Program-made: the position numbers and the translations under genes | Notes under the pieces: generated by a model | The model's input: only the letters and a program-made list of their open reading frames with translations | Databases searched by the model: none | What the model was told of the DNA's origin: nothing | Assembly: GCF_020097835.1 (NCBI RefSeq) | Contig: NZ_CP083667.1 | Span: 248,001-312,000 of the forward strand | Length of the DNA stretch: 64,000 bases | Origin: Haloprofundus halobius | GTDB lineage: Archaea > Halobacteriota > Halobacteria > Halobacteriales > Haloferacaceae | Direction of reading: 5' to 3' | Shown: piece by piece, positions 25,160 through 33,006 of the stretch | How positions within the stretch are numbered: position 1 is the first letter of the stretch | Layout of the letters: the number at the start of each line of letters is the position of its first letter

Positions 25160-25986
25160 CGTTCGGGTTCGAGGCGGGCGGCGACGACGGCGACTGCCAC
25201 ACCGACGCCGGGGTCGCGTTCGCGGCACACACCGCCCCGGAGATTCGCGCTCTCGGGGGGAGGGACGGATCGGTGCTCGTCCTCCCCGTCGGGAGCGTCG
25301 AACAACACGGCGACCACCTGCCGGTCGCGACGGACTCGATTCTCGCGTCGACGGTCGCCGCCGCGGGTGCGGCGGCGGTGGCCGACGACGTCCCGGTGCT
25401 AGTCGCACCGACGCTCTGGACGGGGTACTCGCCGCACCACCGCTCGTTCGGCGGGACGCTCACCGCCGAGTTCGACACGCTTTTCGACCTGCTGGGGACC
25501 GTCGCCGACGCCGCGCTGGACAACGGGTTCGACGCGTTGTTGTTGCTCAACGGTCACGGGGGCAATCGAGCGCTCGTCGACGCCGCGGTCACCGTCGTCG
25601 GACGCGCCCACCCAGACGTCGAGGCGCTCGGACTGACGTACTTCGACCTCGCCGCGCCGTTCGCCGACGAGGTGCGTGAGAGCGATACTGGCGGGATGGC
25701 TCACGGCGGCGAGTTCGAGACGTCGATGCTGCTGTACCTCCGACCCGAACTCGTCCGCGACGACGCGCCCGCGGCGTACTGGGACGAACCGTACGACCTC
25801 GCCGGAAGTGACCTGCTCGAAGGGGGGCCGCTGTCGGTGTACCGACCGTTCGAGGCGTACTCCGACAGCGGCGCTATCGGCGACCCCTCGCTGGCCAGCG
25901 CCGAGAAAGGCGAACGGTTCTTCGACGGCATCCGGGCAGAACTGGCGGCGCTTCTCCTTGACGTTCACGAGCGAAACGTCGACTGA
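25156..25986 (+). CDS. Creatininase-family amidohydrolase
   Basis: A 276-residue metal-dependent amidohydrolase. Family motifs are LPVGSVEQHGDHLPVATDS, LLLNGHGGNRA and MAHGGEFETSMLLYL, providing the Glu, His and Asp metal ligands. Members open cyclic amides, deformylate FAPy compounds or mature mycofactocin. The ATG at 25156 lies inside the stop of the enolase-superfamily gene. With M81 upstream, the operon carries two different amide-hydrolysing metalloenzymes. Substrate unknown. Confidence 0.9.
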   Translation: MTFGFEAGGDDGDCHTDAGVAFAAHTAPEIRALGGRDGSVLVLPVGSVEQHGDHLPVATDSILASTVAAAGAAAVADDVPVLVAPTLWTGYSPHHRSFGGTLTAEFDTLFDLLGTVADAALDNGFDALLLLNGHGGNRALVDAAVTVVGRAHPDVEALGLTYFDLAAPFADEVRESDTGGMAHGGEFETSMLLYLRPELVRDDAPAAYWDEPYDLAGSDLLEGGPLSVYRPFEAYSDSGAIGDPSLASAEKGERFFDGIRAELAALLLDVHERNVD

Positions 25987-26048
25987 CGCCGCTCGCCATC
26001 GGCGGCGACGGCTGTCGGCGATGCGCCAGCGATGCGCCGGCGACGCGG

Positions 26049-27194
26049 TCACCTGTCCTCGGGGAGCAGTCCGACGGTACCGATCGACCCGTCCAAAAAT
26101 CCGCTCACGAGGACGACGACGAGTCCGACCGCGGCGACGTACGCGTACATCGACTGGACGCCGACCAGATCGAGAAGGCGTCCGGACGCGAGCTCGCCGA
26201 CGCCGGAACCGGCGGCGAAACCGAACCCGGTGAGGAACGTCTGTGCGGTCGACCCGATGGAGGCGGGCGCGAGTTCGTGAGCGAGGTTCACGGCCGCGAG
26301 CATGAACGCCGCGTAGCCGACGCCGAGGAGTAGTTGGAGGGCGACGACGAGAGCGGGGGCGGGCGCCGACGCATACGCCGCGAACGTGACGACGTGAAAA
26401 CCCGCACCCGCAATCAGGAGTCGACGGTACGACGCGGTGAAATGCGCCGCGGCGAGGAAAACGGCTGCTTCGCCGAGCGTCTTCGCGGCGACGGAGAGAC
26501 CAGTAAGCGCGTCGCTCCCGCCGAGACTCCGAACGTAGACGGACAGGTACGCGCTCCCGGCGGGGAACATCGTTCCCATCAGAAACGCCGCGACGACCAG
26601 GGCGGCGAAGTTGCGGTCTCTGACGAGCGACGCCGCGCGGAGACCGACGCTCTCGGTCGGCGGCCGATTCTCGACGGGAATCCGGAGGAGGATGACGGCG
26701 AGCACCGCCATACCGACGCCGAATACGTAGAAGACGACGACGGAGCCGAGACGCGCGCTGGCGACGCCGGCAGCCACCGCAGCGATACCGAAGGCGATGC
26801 TCCCGTACGCGCGGACGTTCCCGTACGACAACCCCGCCGAGAGCAACAGCGCGTTCGCCACCGGTCGAATCGGTGCGCGAAACGCCGCGAATCCGACCGT
26901 AACGGCCGCGACGAGCGGGAACACCGCCGCGACCCGCGGATACGACAATCCCATCACGCCCGCGCCGACGACGCTCACGAGTAGAATGCGCTTCTGAGCG
27001 CCGAAGCGATCGCTCAAAAGCCCCCACGCGGGCAGCGCGAGGATGCCGGCCGTCCGGAGGAGGAAACCGACCGTCCCCATCTCGACGCCGGTCAGCCCGA
27101 TATCCTCGAAGTACGCGTTTCGGAACACGACGAATCCGCTCCACGCCGCGAAGTAGAGGAAGTAAAACGACTTGAAGTAGGTCCGGTCGTCCAT
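26049..27194 (-). CDS. MFS transporter
   Basis: A 381-residue membrane protein with about 12 helices. The loop between helices 2 and 3 reads GLLSDRFGAQKR, the usual MFS GxxxDRxGxR(K) signature. The N-terminus (YFKSFYFLYFAAWSGF) resembles the LacY/nucleoside-symporter-like branch. It is convergent with the creatininase gene and may move a product or alternative substrate of the neighbouring operon. Confidence 0.88.
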   Translation of the reverse strand: MDDRTYFKSFYFLYFAAWSGFVVFRNAYFEDIGLTGVEMGTVGFLLRTAGILALPAWGLLSDRFGAQKRILLVSVVGAGVMGLSYPRVAAVFPLVAAVTVGFAAFRAPIRPVANALLLSAGLSYGNVRAYGSIAFGIAAVAAGVASARLGSVVVFYVFGVGMAVLAVILLRIPVENRPPTESVGLRAASLVRDRNFAALVVAAFLMGTMFPAGSAYLSVYVRSLGGSDALTGLSVAAKTLGEAAVFLAAAHFTASYRRLLIAGAGFHVVTFAAYASAPAPALVVALQLLLGVGYAAFMLAAVNLAHELAPASIGSTAQTFLTGFGFAAGSGVGELASGRLLDLVGVQSMYAYVAAVGLVVVLVSGFLDGSIGTVGLLPEDR

Positions 27195-27293
27195 CTCGGT
27201 TCGAGTTCGGTCGACTCGATCAGTCGCTCGCCGTTCGACGAGTCTCGTGAGGCGTCCACGGACTGTGCGATCGAGAGGACGACGGCGCCGCAG

Positions 27294-28364
27294 TCACGGC
27301 GTATCGAACTCCACGACGGTCTTGATGACGTCGTCGCCCGTCTCGAACGCCGCCTCCGCCTGTTCAGGCGCGTAGACGCCGGTGACCAGCGCGTCGGTGA
27401 ACCAGTCGGGGAACCCGACGAGTCGTTCTTTCGCCGTCTCGAACTGTCTCACGTTCGAGTTGACGCTGCCGAACAGCGCCTTGTTCTCCAACACGAGTTC
27501 GCGGTGGAGTCGACCCCCGTCGACCTCGAACGCCCAGTCGTTCGGGATGCCGAGAAGTGCGCCGACGCCGTTCGGGGCCAAGGCGTCGACAGTCTCGAAT
27601 GCGTGCTTCGCGTAGCCCGTCGCCTCGTAGACGAAGTCGACCGCCTCGTGGACGTCGGGCAGTTCGTCGACGGGCGTTTCGCGGGAGTCGACGTACGTCG
27701 CGCCGAGGTGTTCGACGATGTCGATGGTCGGGTCGGGTCGGTCTCGACGACCCAGACAGTACGTTCGCTCGAAGGGGAGCGACGAGGTCTCCAGGGCGGC
27801 GAGCGTGAGCAGCCCGAGCGGCCCGTTGCCGAGCACGAGCGCGCTCTCGGGGTCCCACTCGAACGCCGACCGGGAGGCGAATGCGTGCTCGAACGCTTTT
27901 TCGGCGTTCGAGAGCGGTTCGACGAGGAACCCGTGTTCGGCGAACTCGTCGGGGACGGGAACGAGGAACGCCGGCGGACTCGTGAAGAACTCCGACATGT
28001 ACCCGTGCGCGCCGACAATACCCCGTTCTACGTACGTCCCATCGGGGGCCATGTCGGGTTCGCCGCGCTCGAAGTAACCGTTCGTCTCGCCCGACGGTCG
28101 CCGAACTGTGGGAACGACGAGCGTCCCCTCCTCCAGTTCGGTCCCGTTGGCGTCTTCGACGACGGCAACGGCTTCGTGGCCGAGAATCTGGTAGTCGTCG
28201 CCCTCCGGGTAGTCGCCGTGGTTCCCCCGTATCACCTCGTGGTCGGTGCCGTCGATACCGACTCGGAGTGTCCGGAGGAGGACCTCGCCGGTGTCGGGGG
28301 TGGGGTCGGGGACTGCTATCAGTTTCGGCGCGTCGGTTCCGCGTTCGACGGCGACAGCGTTCAT
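27294..28364 (-). CDS. gdh: Glucose 1-dehydrogenase, haloarchaeal zinc MDR type
   Basis: A 356-residue NADP-preferring medium-chain dehydrogenase that oxidises D-glucose (and often D-galactose or xylose) to the lactone, first step of the modified Entner-Doudoroff route. The sequence closely follows the characterised Haloferax mediterranei enzyme: Asp38 (GIDGTDHEV) in place of the usual Cys zinc ligand, His in GHEA, Glu in LVEPLSNAEKA. The Rossmann region LVLGNGPLGLLTLAALE and CLGRRDRPDP for 2'-phosphate binding are present. It is the only strong glucose dehydrogenase candidate in the window. Confidence 0.95.
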   Translation of the reverse strand: MNAVAVERGTDAPKLIAVPDPTPDTGEVLLRTLRVGIDGTDHEVIRGNHGDYPEGDDYQILGHEAVAVVEDANGTELEEGTLVVPTVRRPSGETNGYFERGEPDMAPDGTYVERGIVGAHGYMSEFFTSPPAFLVPVPDEFAEHGFLVEPLSNAEKAFEHAFASRSAFEWDPESALVLGNGPLGLLTLAALETSSLPFERTYCLGRRDRPDPTIDIVEHLGATYVDSRETPVDELPDVHEAVDFVYEATGYAKHAFETVDALAPNGVGALLGIPNDWAFEVDGGRLHRELVLENKALFGSVNSNVRQFETAKERLVGFPDWFTDALVTGVYAPEQAEAAFETGDDVIKTVVEFDTP

Positions 28365-28571
28365 CCGGTAGTTCCTCCGACTGATTTCGCGCGTACGCCC
28401 GTCGCTCTCGAACGACCGCGTTCGTCGCCACTAGTTGACATGGGTCGTGTTTGCTCGGCCCGGGTGATAAACGCTCCGACAGATAGCGATTCCGTCCGCA
28501 ACTCCGCGGAGAACGCAGTAGTCGCTCCCGAGACGCAACGTTTTACCGACCAACGTACCTACGGTGTTCCA

Positions 28572-29225
28572 ATGGAGAACGAAACGGGCGGGGCCGACCA
28601 CTGGGCGGATCGGCAGCGCTCACCTCGTCGGTCCAAGGTGGGACGGGTGATAGAGACGTACGAACTCGACGGGTTCGGCGAGAAACTCGAAGCACAGTGG
28701 ACTGCCGAGGGCGACGAGCGTTCGAGTTTGCGCGAACTCGCGACCGAGTTCAACCAGCGACTGCTCGAAGTCGCGTTGGAAGCGGCCGGGGTGTCACTCC
28801 TCGAAGGGGAAGTCGAGAACTACTATCGACTGTTGACCGACGACGACGTCACAAGCGGGACGAGAGTCCAGGCGGAGCGAACGCTCGAACGTCACGGTGT
28901 CGACGTCGAGACGCTCACCGCCGACTTCGTCTCACATCAGGCGATACACACCTACTTAGTGAAGTACCGGGGGGTCTCGCGTGACGACTCGACCGACGAG
29001 AACCGCGTTGAGAAGGTCGAGGTGAGCATCCGTCGCCTCCGGAGTCGGACACAGACCGTGACGACGAACTCGCTCCAGTCGCTCGTCGACGCCGGCGAGA
29101 TCGAAGTCGGCGACCTCGACGTCTTGGTCGACGTGAACGTCCACTGCGGGTCGTGCGGACAGACGCTCACCGTCGACCAACTGCTCGCAGACGGCGGCTG
29201 TGAGTGTCGGGCCGACGAGCCCTGA
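28572..29225 (+). CDS. Rod-determining factor RdfA-like protein (copy 1)
   Basis: A 217-residue haloarchaeal protein of the RdfA family, linked to rod-shape determination in Haloferax volcanii. Blocks include KVGRVIETYELDGFGEKLE, LREL(A)TEFNQRLLEVAL, EVENYYRLLTDDDVTSG and a C-terminal zinc-binding region with CGSCGQ and CEC. A paralogue lies at 55830-56486. Unlike that copy, no SMC-related gene lies beside this one; the neighbour is gdh, divergent. ATG 28572 is the first start fitting the family N-terminus. Confidence 0.82.
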   Translation: MENETGGADHWADRQRSPRRSKVGRVIETYELDGFGEKLEAQWTAEGDERSSLRELATEFNQRLLEVALEAAGVSLLEGEVENYYRLLTDDDVTSGTRVQAERTLERHGVDVETLTADFVSHQAIHTYLVKYRGVSRDDSTDENRVEKVEVSIRRLRSRTQTVTTNSLQSLVDAGEIEVGDLDVLVDVNVHCGSCGQTLTVDQLLADGGCECRADEP

Positions 29226-30015
29226 GCCGAGGCGACGGCGCTGGGGGTCGGGGCGGTCGGGTGAATAAATTAAGATACAGTTTTCCAAATCAGGGTTTCA
29301 AGAGACAGAAAGGATGAGACAGAAGCGCCCTATAGAGCCAGAAAAGACGTTGAAAGTCGATATCTTGTAGCGCGTTGTCCGACTACGCGAATATCTGTAG
29401 TAAACGGTATCTTTTTCGTTTATACATACCTATATCTCTAGTATTTGGGTAGAAATAAGCAACAATAGAATTTTATACCCGGTGATAGTGGGGAATTTTG
29501 AATTAAAGCCCGGTGGAGATACTCTCGTTCGTGGCGAGAATAAACGCTATTTTTATTTATTATCATGCGAAGAACACGAGACGGGAGAGCCGACTCCCTG
29601 TCACCCGTGAGACGCGACGCTCGGGACGGCGGCGACGGCGAAACGACCGGCTGGGAACCGACGAGCGGCCGGCGGTATCGAAGAGAACGTGTCGTCTGCC
29701 GGCACGGAAGAACAGTCGTCGTATCGGGACGCGCGGAATCGACGGAGATGTGCGGGCCGTGACCCCCGCACAGTCCGTGACTCTGTCTGACGAGAGATCA
29801 CCGTTCCACGTGACCAGGCGTGGCGGTGCTCGTGCAACGCCGCGTAACGCTGCAATACCTTCATCACGTGTCTGTGTGTTAGTTGTTGGCATCTGGTCAA
29901 ATGTCGTCGTTGTTTCGACAGTAGAGTCGGTGTACTGCCGTCGGCGACGGGTTCTCGAACCTAGCGGACGGCCGGCGGCGAGCGGCGCTCGAACCCGGGG
30001 GTAATTTGGCGGAAC
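29226..30015. other. 790-base gap with an AT-rich tract (about 29260-29570)
   Basis: From about 29260 composition drops to well under half G+C, unlike the rest of the window, with several TATA-like runs (gtgaataaattaag, cgtttatacatacctatat, ctatttttatttattatc). The remainder up to 30015 is GC-rich. I see no protein with recognisable content. The AT tract could be a terminator/promoter zone, a scar of an inserted element or a binding region for chromatin proteins. Confidence 0.5.
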
Positions 30016-30025
30016 AGTTATATCA
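30016..30025 (+). promoter_or_regulatory. TATA-like box for hypothetical gene at 30047
   Basis: agttatatca is centred 26 bases before the ATG at 30047, the standard distance of a leaderless haloarchaeal transcript. This supports the reality of the downstream gene. Confidence 0.55.
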
Positions 30026-30046
30026 AAGTGAAAGAAATCGCCGGTT

Positions 30047-30586
30047 ATGGACATACTTCGTCATCTGCTCGACAACCCGGATCCACCGAAGGAGCCGCCG
30101 TGTACGCAGAACCGGAAACGGTTCTACGACGAAACAACCGACGCGTCGGCCGTCACGTTGTTCTGGGAGGACATCTCTGCGCTCAAGGCGTTGCTCGAAT
30201 ACGAAGCGACGACACCGATGCCCGAGGGCGAGACTCTCGCGGTTGGGACGGTTCCGGCGGATGTACCGACCGACGAACTCTCGCTGCGGATGGCTCACGA
30301 ACAACTTCTCTCGGAACTGAACCTCCTCGCGAACCAGTGGGAGGACCAACTCGACAGCTCGCCGTACTCCGTCTGGCTACCCGAGGATTACAGCGCCCGA
30401 ATGCAGATCTATCTTCGACACTGTGAGGCACGCGTCGAAAACGAGGCCGACCCGTTCTCGCCACCGGAGTCGTTCGACCGAGTGCGCTCGCTCGTCGGAC
30501 GCTGCTCCGCGGCCGACGAGGACGACGCTGCGTCCGCCTTCGTCGGCAGAGAGCACGTCCCGCTCACCGATCACGAGCGGCGGTAG
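30047..30586 (+). CDS. Hypothetical acidic protein, 179 residues
   Basis: I do not recognise a family. The protein is acidic in the haloarchaeal way, soluble, without signal or membrane segment. It begins MDILRHLLDNPDPPKEPPC and contains a mid-protein helical part (ISALKALLEYEATTP, MAHEQLLSELNLLANQWEDQL). A leaderless promoter is present at the right distance. It stands between two gene-poor stretches, suggesting it belongs to an island of lineage-specific genes. Confidence 0.6.
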   Translation: MDILRHLLDNPDPPKEPPCTQNRKRFYDETTDASAVTLFWEDISALKALLEYEATTPMPEGETLAVGTVPADVPTDELSLRMAHEQLLSELNLLANQWEDQLDSSPYSVWLPEDYSARMQIYLRHCEARVENEADPFSPPESFDRVRSLVGRCSAADEDDAASAFVGREHVPLTDHERR

Positions 30587-31159
30587 ATACCGACGCGTCG
30601 GCTCCGCCGGGGTCTACTGCCAACAGGTTGATAACGGCCCGACCCTGCATTTTGGGTGCGCCGCCACCGGCGACGCAGCATCGTCCGGACTGGTATCCAC
30701 CTGACGGAAGACGGTTTCTTCGGCCTTCCGACGCTTTTTCGTGGGATTCACGCGACAACACCAACAGCGTCGCGGTCGCCACCGCCGACGGTCGATACCG
30801 ACACGTGAGCGGACGACGCCAGACGACGCCGGACACGACCCAATTTCATTAGGCGCGTGACTGTTGTACGTGTCGTTCGTCCCTTCAGTTGAGTCACCCT
30901 CGGCGACCCGTCACTACGCCGACCGTGGTGCTCCTCGGACGACCTGCTTGGCCGTGGTGTCGTTCGACTCGCCGGACCGTGCCACGTTCCGGCCTTTTCG
31001 AACCGTACGAGCGGTGCGTACCGCCGGACGTCACGCCGAGGACGACGACCGCCGCCCGTCGGTCTCGTCGGCGTGGTCGCGTTCCTCGTCTCCCGACGGA
31101 GACACGTGTCGGCGTTCGCTCATCTAGGCGCCTTACATTCGTTTATTATTGAATTACCA
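30587..31159. other. About 570-base gap without a recognised gene
   Basis: Composition is GC-rich to about 31130, then AT-rich. Short open frames exist on both strands but none has recognisable content. A tatttcatt-like tract near 30842-30850 may be a terminator or weak promoter. Confidence 0.45.
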
Positions 31160-31190
31160 GCAGTAGTGATACTGCGAGGAGCTATATTCA
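31160..31190 (+). promoter_or_regulatory. Perfect inverted repeat operator and TATA box of PadR gene
   Basis: GCAGTA (31160-31165), spacer GTGA, TACTGC (31170-31175) form a perfect 6-base inverted repeat. It ends just before gctatattca (31181-31190), which is centred 26 bases before the leaderless ATG at 31211. Placement directly upstream of the TATA box fits an autoregulatory PadR operator. The half-site CAGTA recurs at 2636-2666. Confidence 0.6.
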
Positions 31191-31210
31191 ACAATGTAGA
31201 GTTATATCAT

Positions 31211-31492
31211 ATGCACGACTTGAGCGGCTTCCAACGTGACCTGTTGTACGTCATCTCAGGTATGGACCGTCCGTCGGGCCAGGAAGCGAAAGAGCGACTC
31301 GAAGAGTACATCGACGGCGACATCAACCACGGACGGTTATACCCGAATCTCGACACGCTCGTGACGAAGGAATACGTGGAGAAGGGACCGATAGACCGGC
31401 GGACGAACTACTACGCGATAACCGAACGAGGCGAGAACCAGATTCGCGAGCGCCGAGAGTGGGAGAAAGCACAGATCTCGGTCGAAAGCTAG
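31211..31492 (+). CDS. PadR-family winged-helix regulator (copy 2)
   Basis: A 93-residue PadR protein with MHDLSGFQRDLLYVIS, INHGRLYPNLDTLVTKEYVEK and DRRTNYYAITERG, very similar to the protein at 2208-2486. ATG 31211 is set by the leaderless promoter; an open frame extends upstream but crosses the promoter. Likely binds the inverted repeat at 31160. It precedes the LLM oxidoreductase by 90 bases. The effector is not known. Confidence 0.9.
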   Translation: MHDLSGFQRDLLYVISGMDRPSGQEAKERLEEYIDGDINHGRLYPNLDTLVTKEYVEKGPIDRRTNYYAITERGENQIRERREWEKAQISVES

Positions 31493-31582
31493 CCGTCCGC
31501 CGCCGTCGGTCTCGCATACACGTCCGATAGCTTCGCGCTCGTCGACCGGAGGTCCCATACCCGCTCGCCGCCGAGTGAAGCC

Positions 31583-32506
31583 GTGACCGACGACCACAGA
31601 AACGCGGGCTACGAACGACTGTTCGGCACCGAGGCGCTCTCGTTCGGTGTCGGATTTCCGCTCACCGACGCGCGGGAGTCGTGCCCGTCCGTCTCCGAGG
31701 AGATGGCGCTCGCGGCACACGCCGAGCGCGTCGGGTTCGACGCGCTGTGGGCGCGCGACGTGCCGCTGTACTGGCCGCGGTTCGGCGACGCCGGCCAGAC
31801 GTTCGACACGTGGCCGTGGCTGAGTCACGTGGCCGCGCACACGACGGATATCGCGCTCGGAACCGCCAGCGTCGTTCTTCCGCTCCGGCATCCGCTCCAC
31901 GTCGCAAAGAGCGCCGCCTCCGTCGACAGACTCTCTGGGGGCCGCCTCGTGATGGGTGTCGCGACCGGTGACCGGGACCCGGAGTTTCCCGCCTTTGACG
32001 TCGACGCCGAGGACCGCGGTGAACTGTTCCGCGAGAGCGTCGACGTGCTCCGGACCCTCTGGCGCGAGGAGTTCCCCGAGGTCGACGCCGACTGGGGGAC
32101 GCTCGACGGCTCGCTCGACGTCGTCCCGAAACCGACGACCGGGACGCTTCCGCTGTTGCCGACCGGACACGCCCGGCAGTCCGTCGAGTGGATTGCCGAC
32201 AACGGCGACGGCTGGTTCTTCTATCACCTCCCGACGAAGACGCTCGAATCCTACCTCGACGACTGGCGGACGGCCGCCGGCGAGAAACCGTACGCGATGG
32301 CCGTCCGGACTGAACTCACCGACGATCCCCGCGCCGACCCCGAACCGCTCCATCTCGGCTACCGCGCCGGAAGCGAGTGGTTCGCCGACTACTTCCGGGA
32401 ACTCGACGAGATGGGCGTCGACCACGTGCTGGTGTCGACGCCGGGCGAAGACCCCGAAACCGAACTGACGCGGTTCGCCGAGGAAGTCGTGGAGCGCGTT
32501 CGCTGA
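31583..32506 (+). CDS. LLM-class (luciferase-like) flavin-dependent oxidoreductase
   Basis: A 307-residue F420- or FMN-linked enzyme of the luciferase-like monooxygenase superfamily, close to the TIGR03571 type. Features are FGVGFPLTDARES, HAERVGFDALWARDVPL, the strand IALGTASVVLPLRHPLHVAKSAASVDRLSGGR and MGVATGDRDPEF. GTG start at 31583. Same direction as the PadR gene 90 bases upstream, a possible target of that regulator. In haloarchaea F420 is a reasonable cofactor but this is inference. Confidence 0.87.
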   Translation: MTDDHRNAGYERLFGTEALSFGVGFPLTDARESCPSVSEEMALAAHAERVGFDALWARDVPLYWPRFGDAGQTFDTWPWLSHVAAHTTDIALGTASVVLPLRHPLHVAKSAASVDRLSGGRLVMGVATGDRDPEFPAFDVDAEDRGELFRESVDVLRTLWREEFPEVDADWGTLDGSLDVVPKPTTGTLPLLPTGHARQSVEWIADNGDGWFFYHLPTKTLESYLDDWRTAAGEKPYAMAVRTELTDDPRADPEPLHLGYRAGSEWFADYFRELDEMGVDHVLVSTPGEDPETELTRFAEEVVERVR

Positions 32507-32569
32507 CGGGGACGAAAGGGTTGTGGAACGAGCGGTCGGCACACCGTCTCGCGGAACCGTCGAACCGCG

Positions 32570-32827
32570 TTACTCACCCCTCTCCGGCGGTTCGACGATG
32601 AGTCGAGAGTTGTCGACCACGGTGACGGTGTGACCGCTATATTCGAACTCGACGACCACTTCGGTCCCGCTTTGGACGGCGTTTTCCACAGCCTCCATGT
32701 CGATGGTTTCGTAGAGCGATGGGAGTTCGGACCGCCGGGACCCCGAGACGCTCTCGACTGCCTCGACGACATCCACGACGAGCGCTCTCTCCTCCGAGCG
32801 TCTGAACTGTTGTTTCCCGCAGTCCAT
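32570..32827 (-). CDS. HalOD1 output-domain protein
   Basis: An 85-residue single-domain protein matching HalOD1, a haloarchaeal output domain of unknown action usually attached to or near signalling proteins. Recognisable are VVEAVESVSGSRRSELPSLYETID, the AVENAV helix and VVVEFEYSGHTVTV. Convergent with the LLM gene. A second HalOD1 gene is at 35952-36308. Confidence 0.85.
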   Translation of the reverse strand: MDCGKQQFRRSEERALVVDVVEAVESVSGSRRSELPSLYETIDMEAVENAVQSGTEVVVEFEYSGHTVTVVDNSRLIVEPPERGE

Positions 32828-32987
32828 ATTTAGTTAGTGACGGTGCGAATTGGTAAATAAGGCCTACTTGATATATACGGCGTCAGTATCAGATTAGTGA
32901 GATGGACCCCGAGACTCCGAGTTAACGTTCCTCCCGTTTCGAAGTCTCCGTACGAGGGCGGCGGAAAATTCGAAAGTAGTTTCAATA

Positions 32988-33003
32988 TTTAGGTGAGCCT
33001 AAA
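32988..33003 (+). promoter_or_regulatory. Iron-box-like palindrome TTTAGG-TGAG-CCTAAA
   Basis: A perfect 6-base inverted repeat (TTTAGG, CCTAAA) with a 4-base spacer ends three bases before the ATG at 33007 and touches the TATA-like ttcaatattt (32981-32990). It resembles DtxR/SirR/Idr-type iron-responsive operators (TTAGGxxxxCCTAA core). Binding here would block initiation of the siderophore-type binding-protein gene when iron is plentiful. Confidence 0.7.
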
Positions 33004-33006
33004 CGT

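Noticed and set aside
29314-29370. 18-codon frame starting MRQKRPIEPEK in the AT-rich tract
   Set aside because: Too short to judge; no promoter at leaderless distance and no context.
29970-30005. ctcgaacccggggg, resembling a tRNA 3' half
   Set aside because: No cloverleaf partner upstream on either strand.
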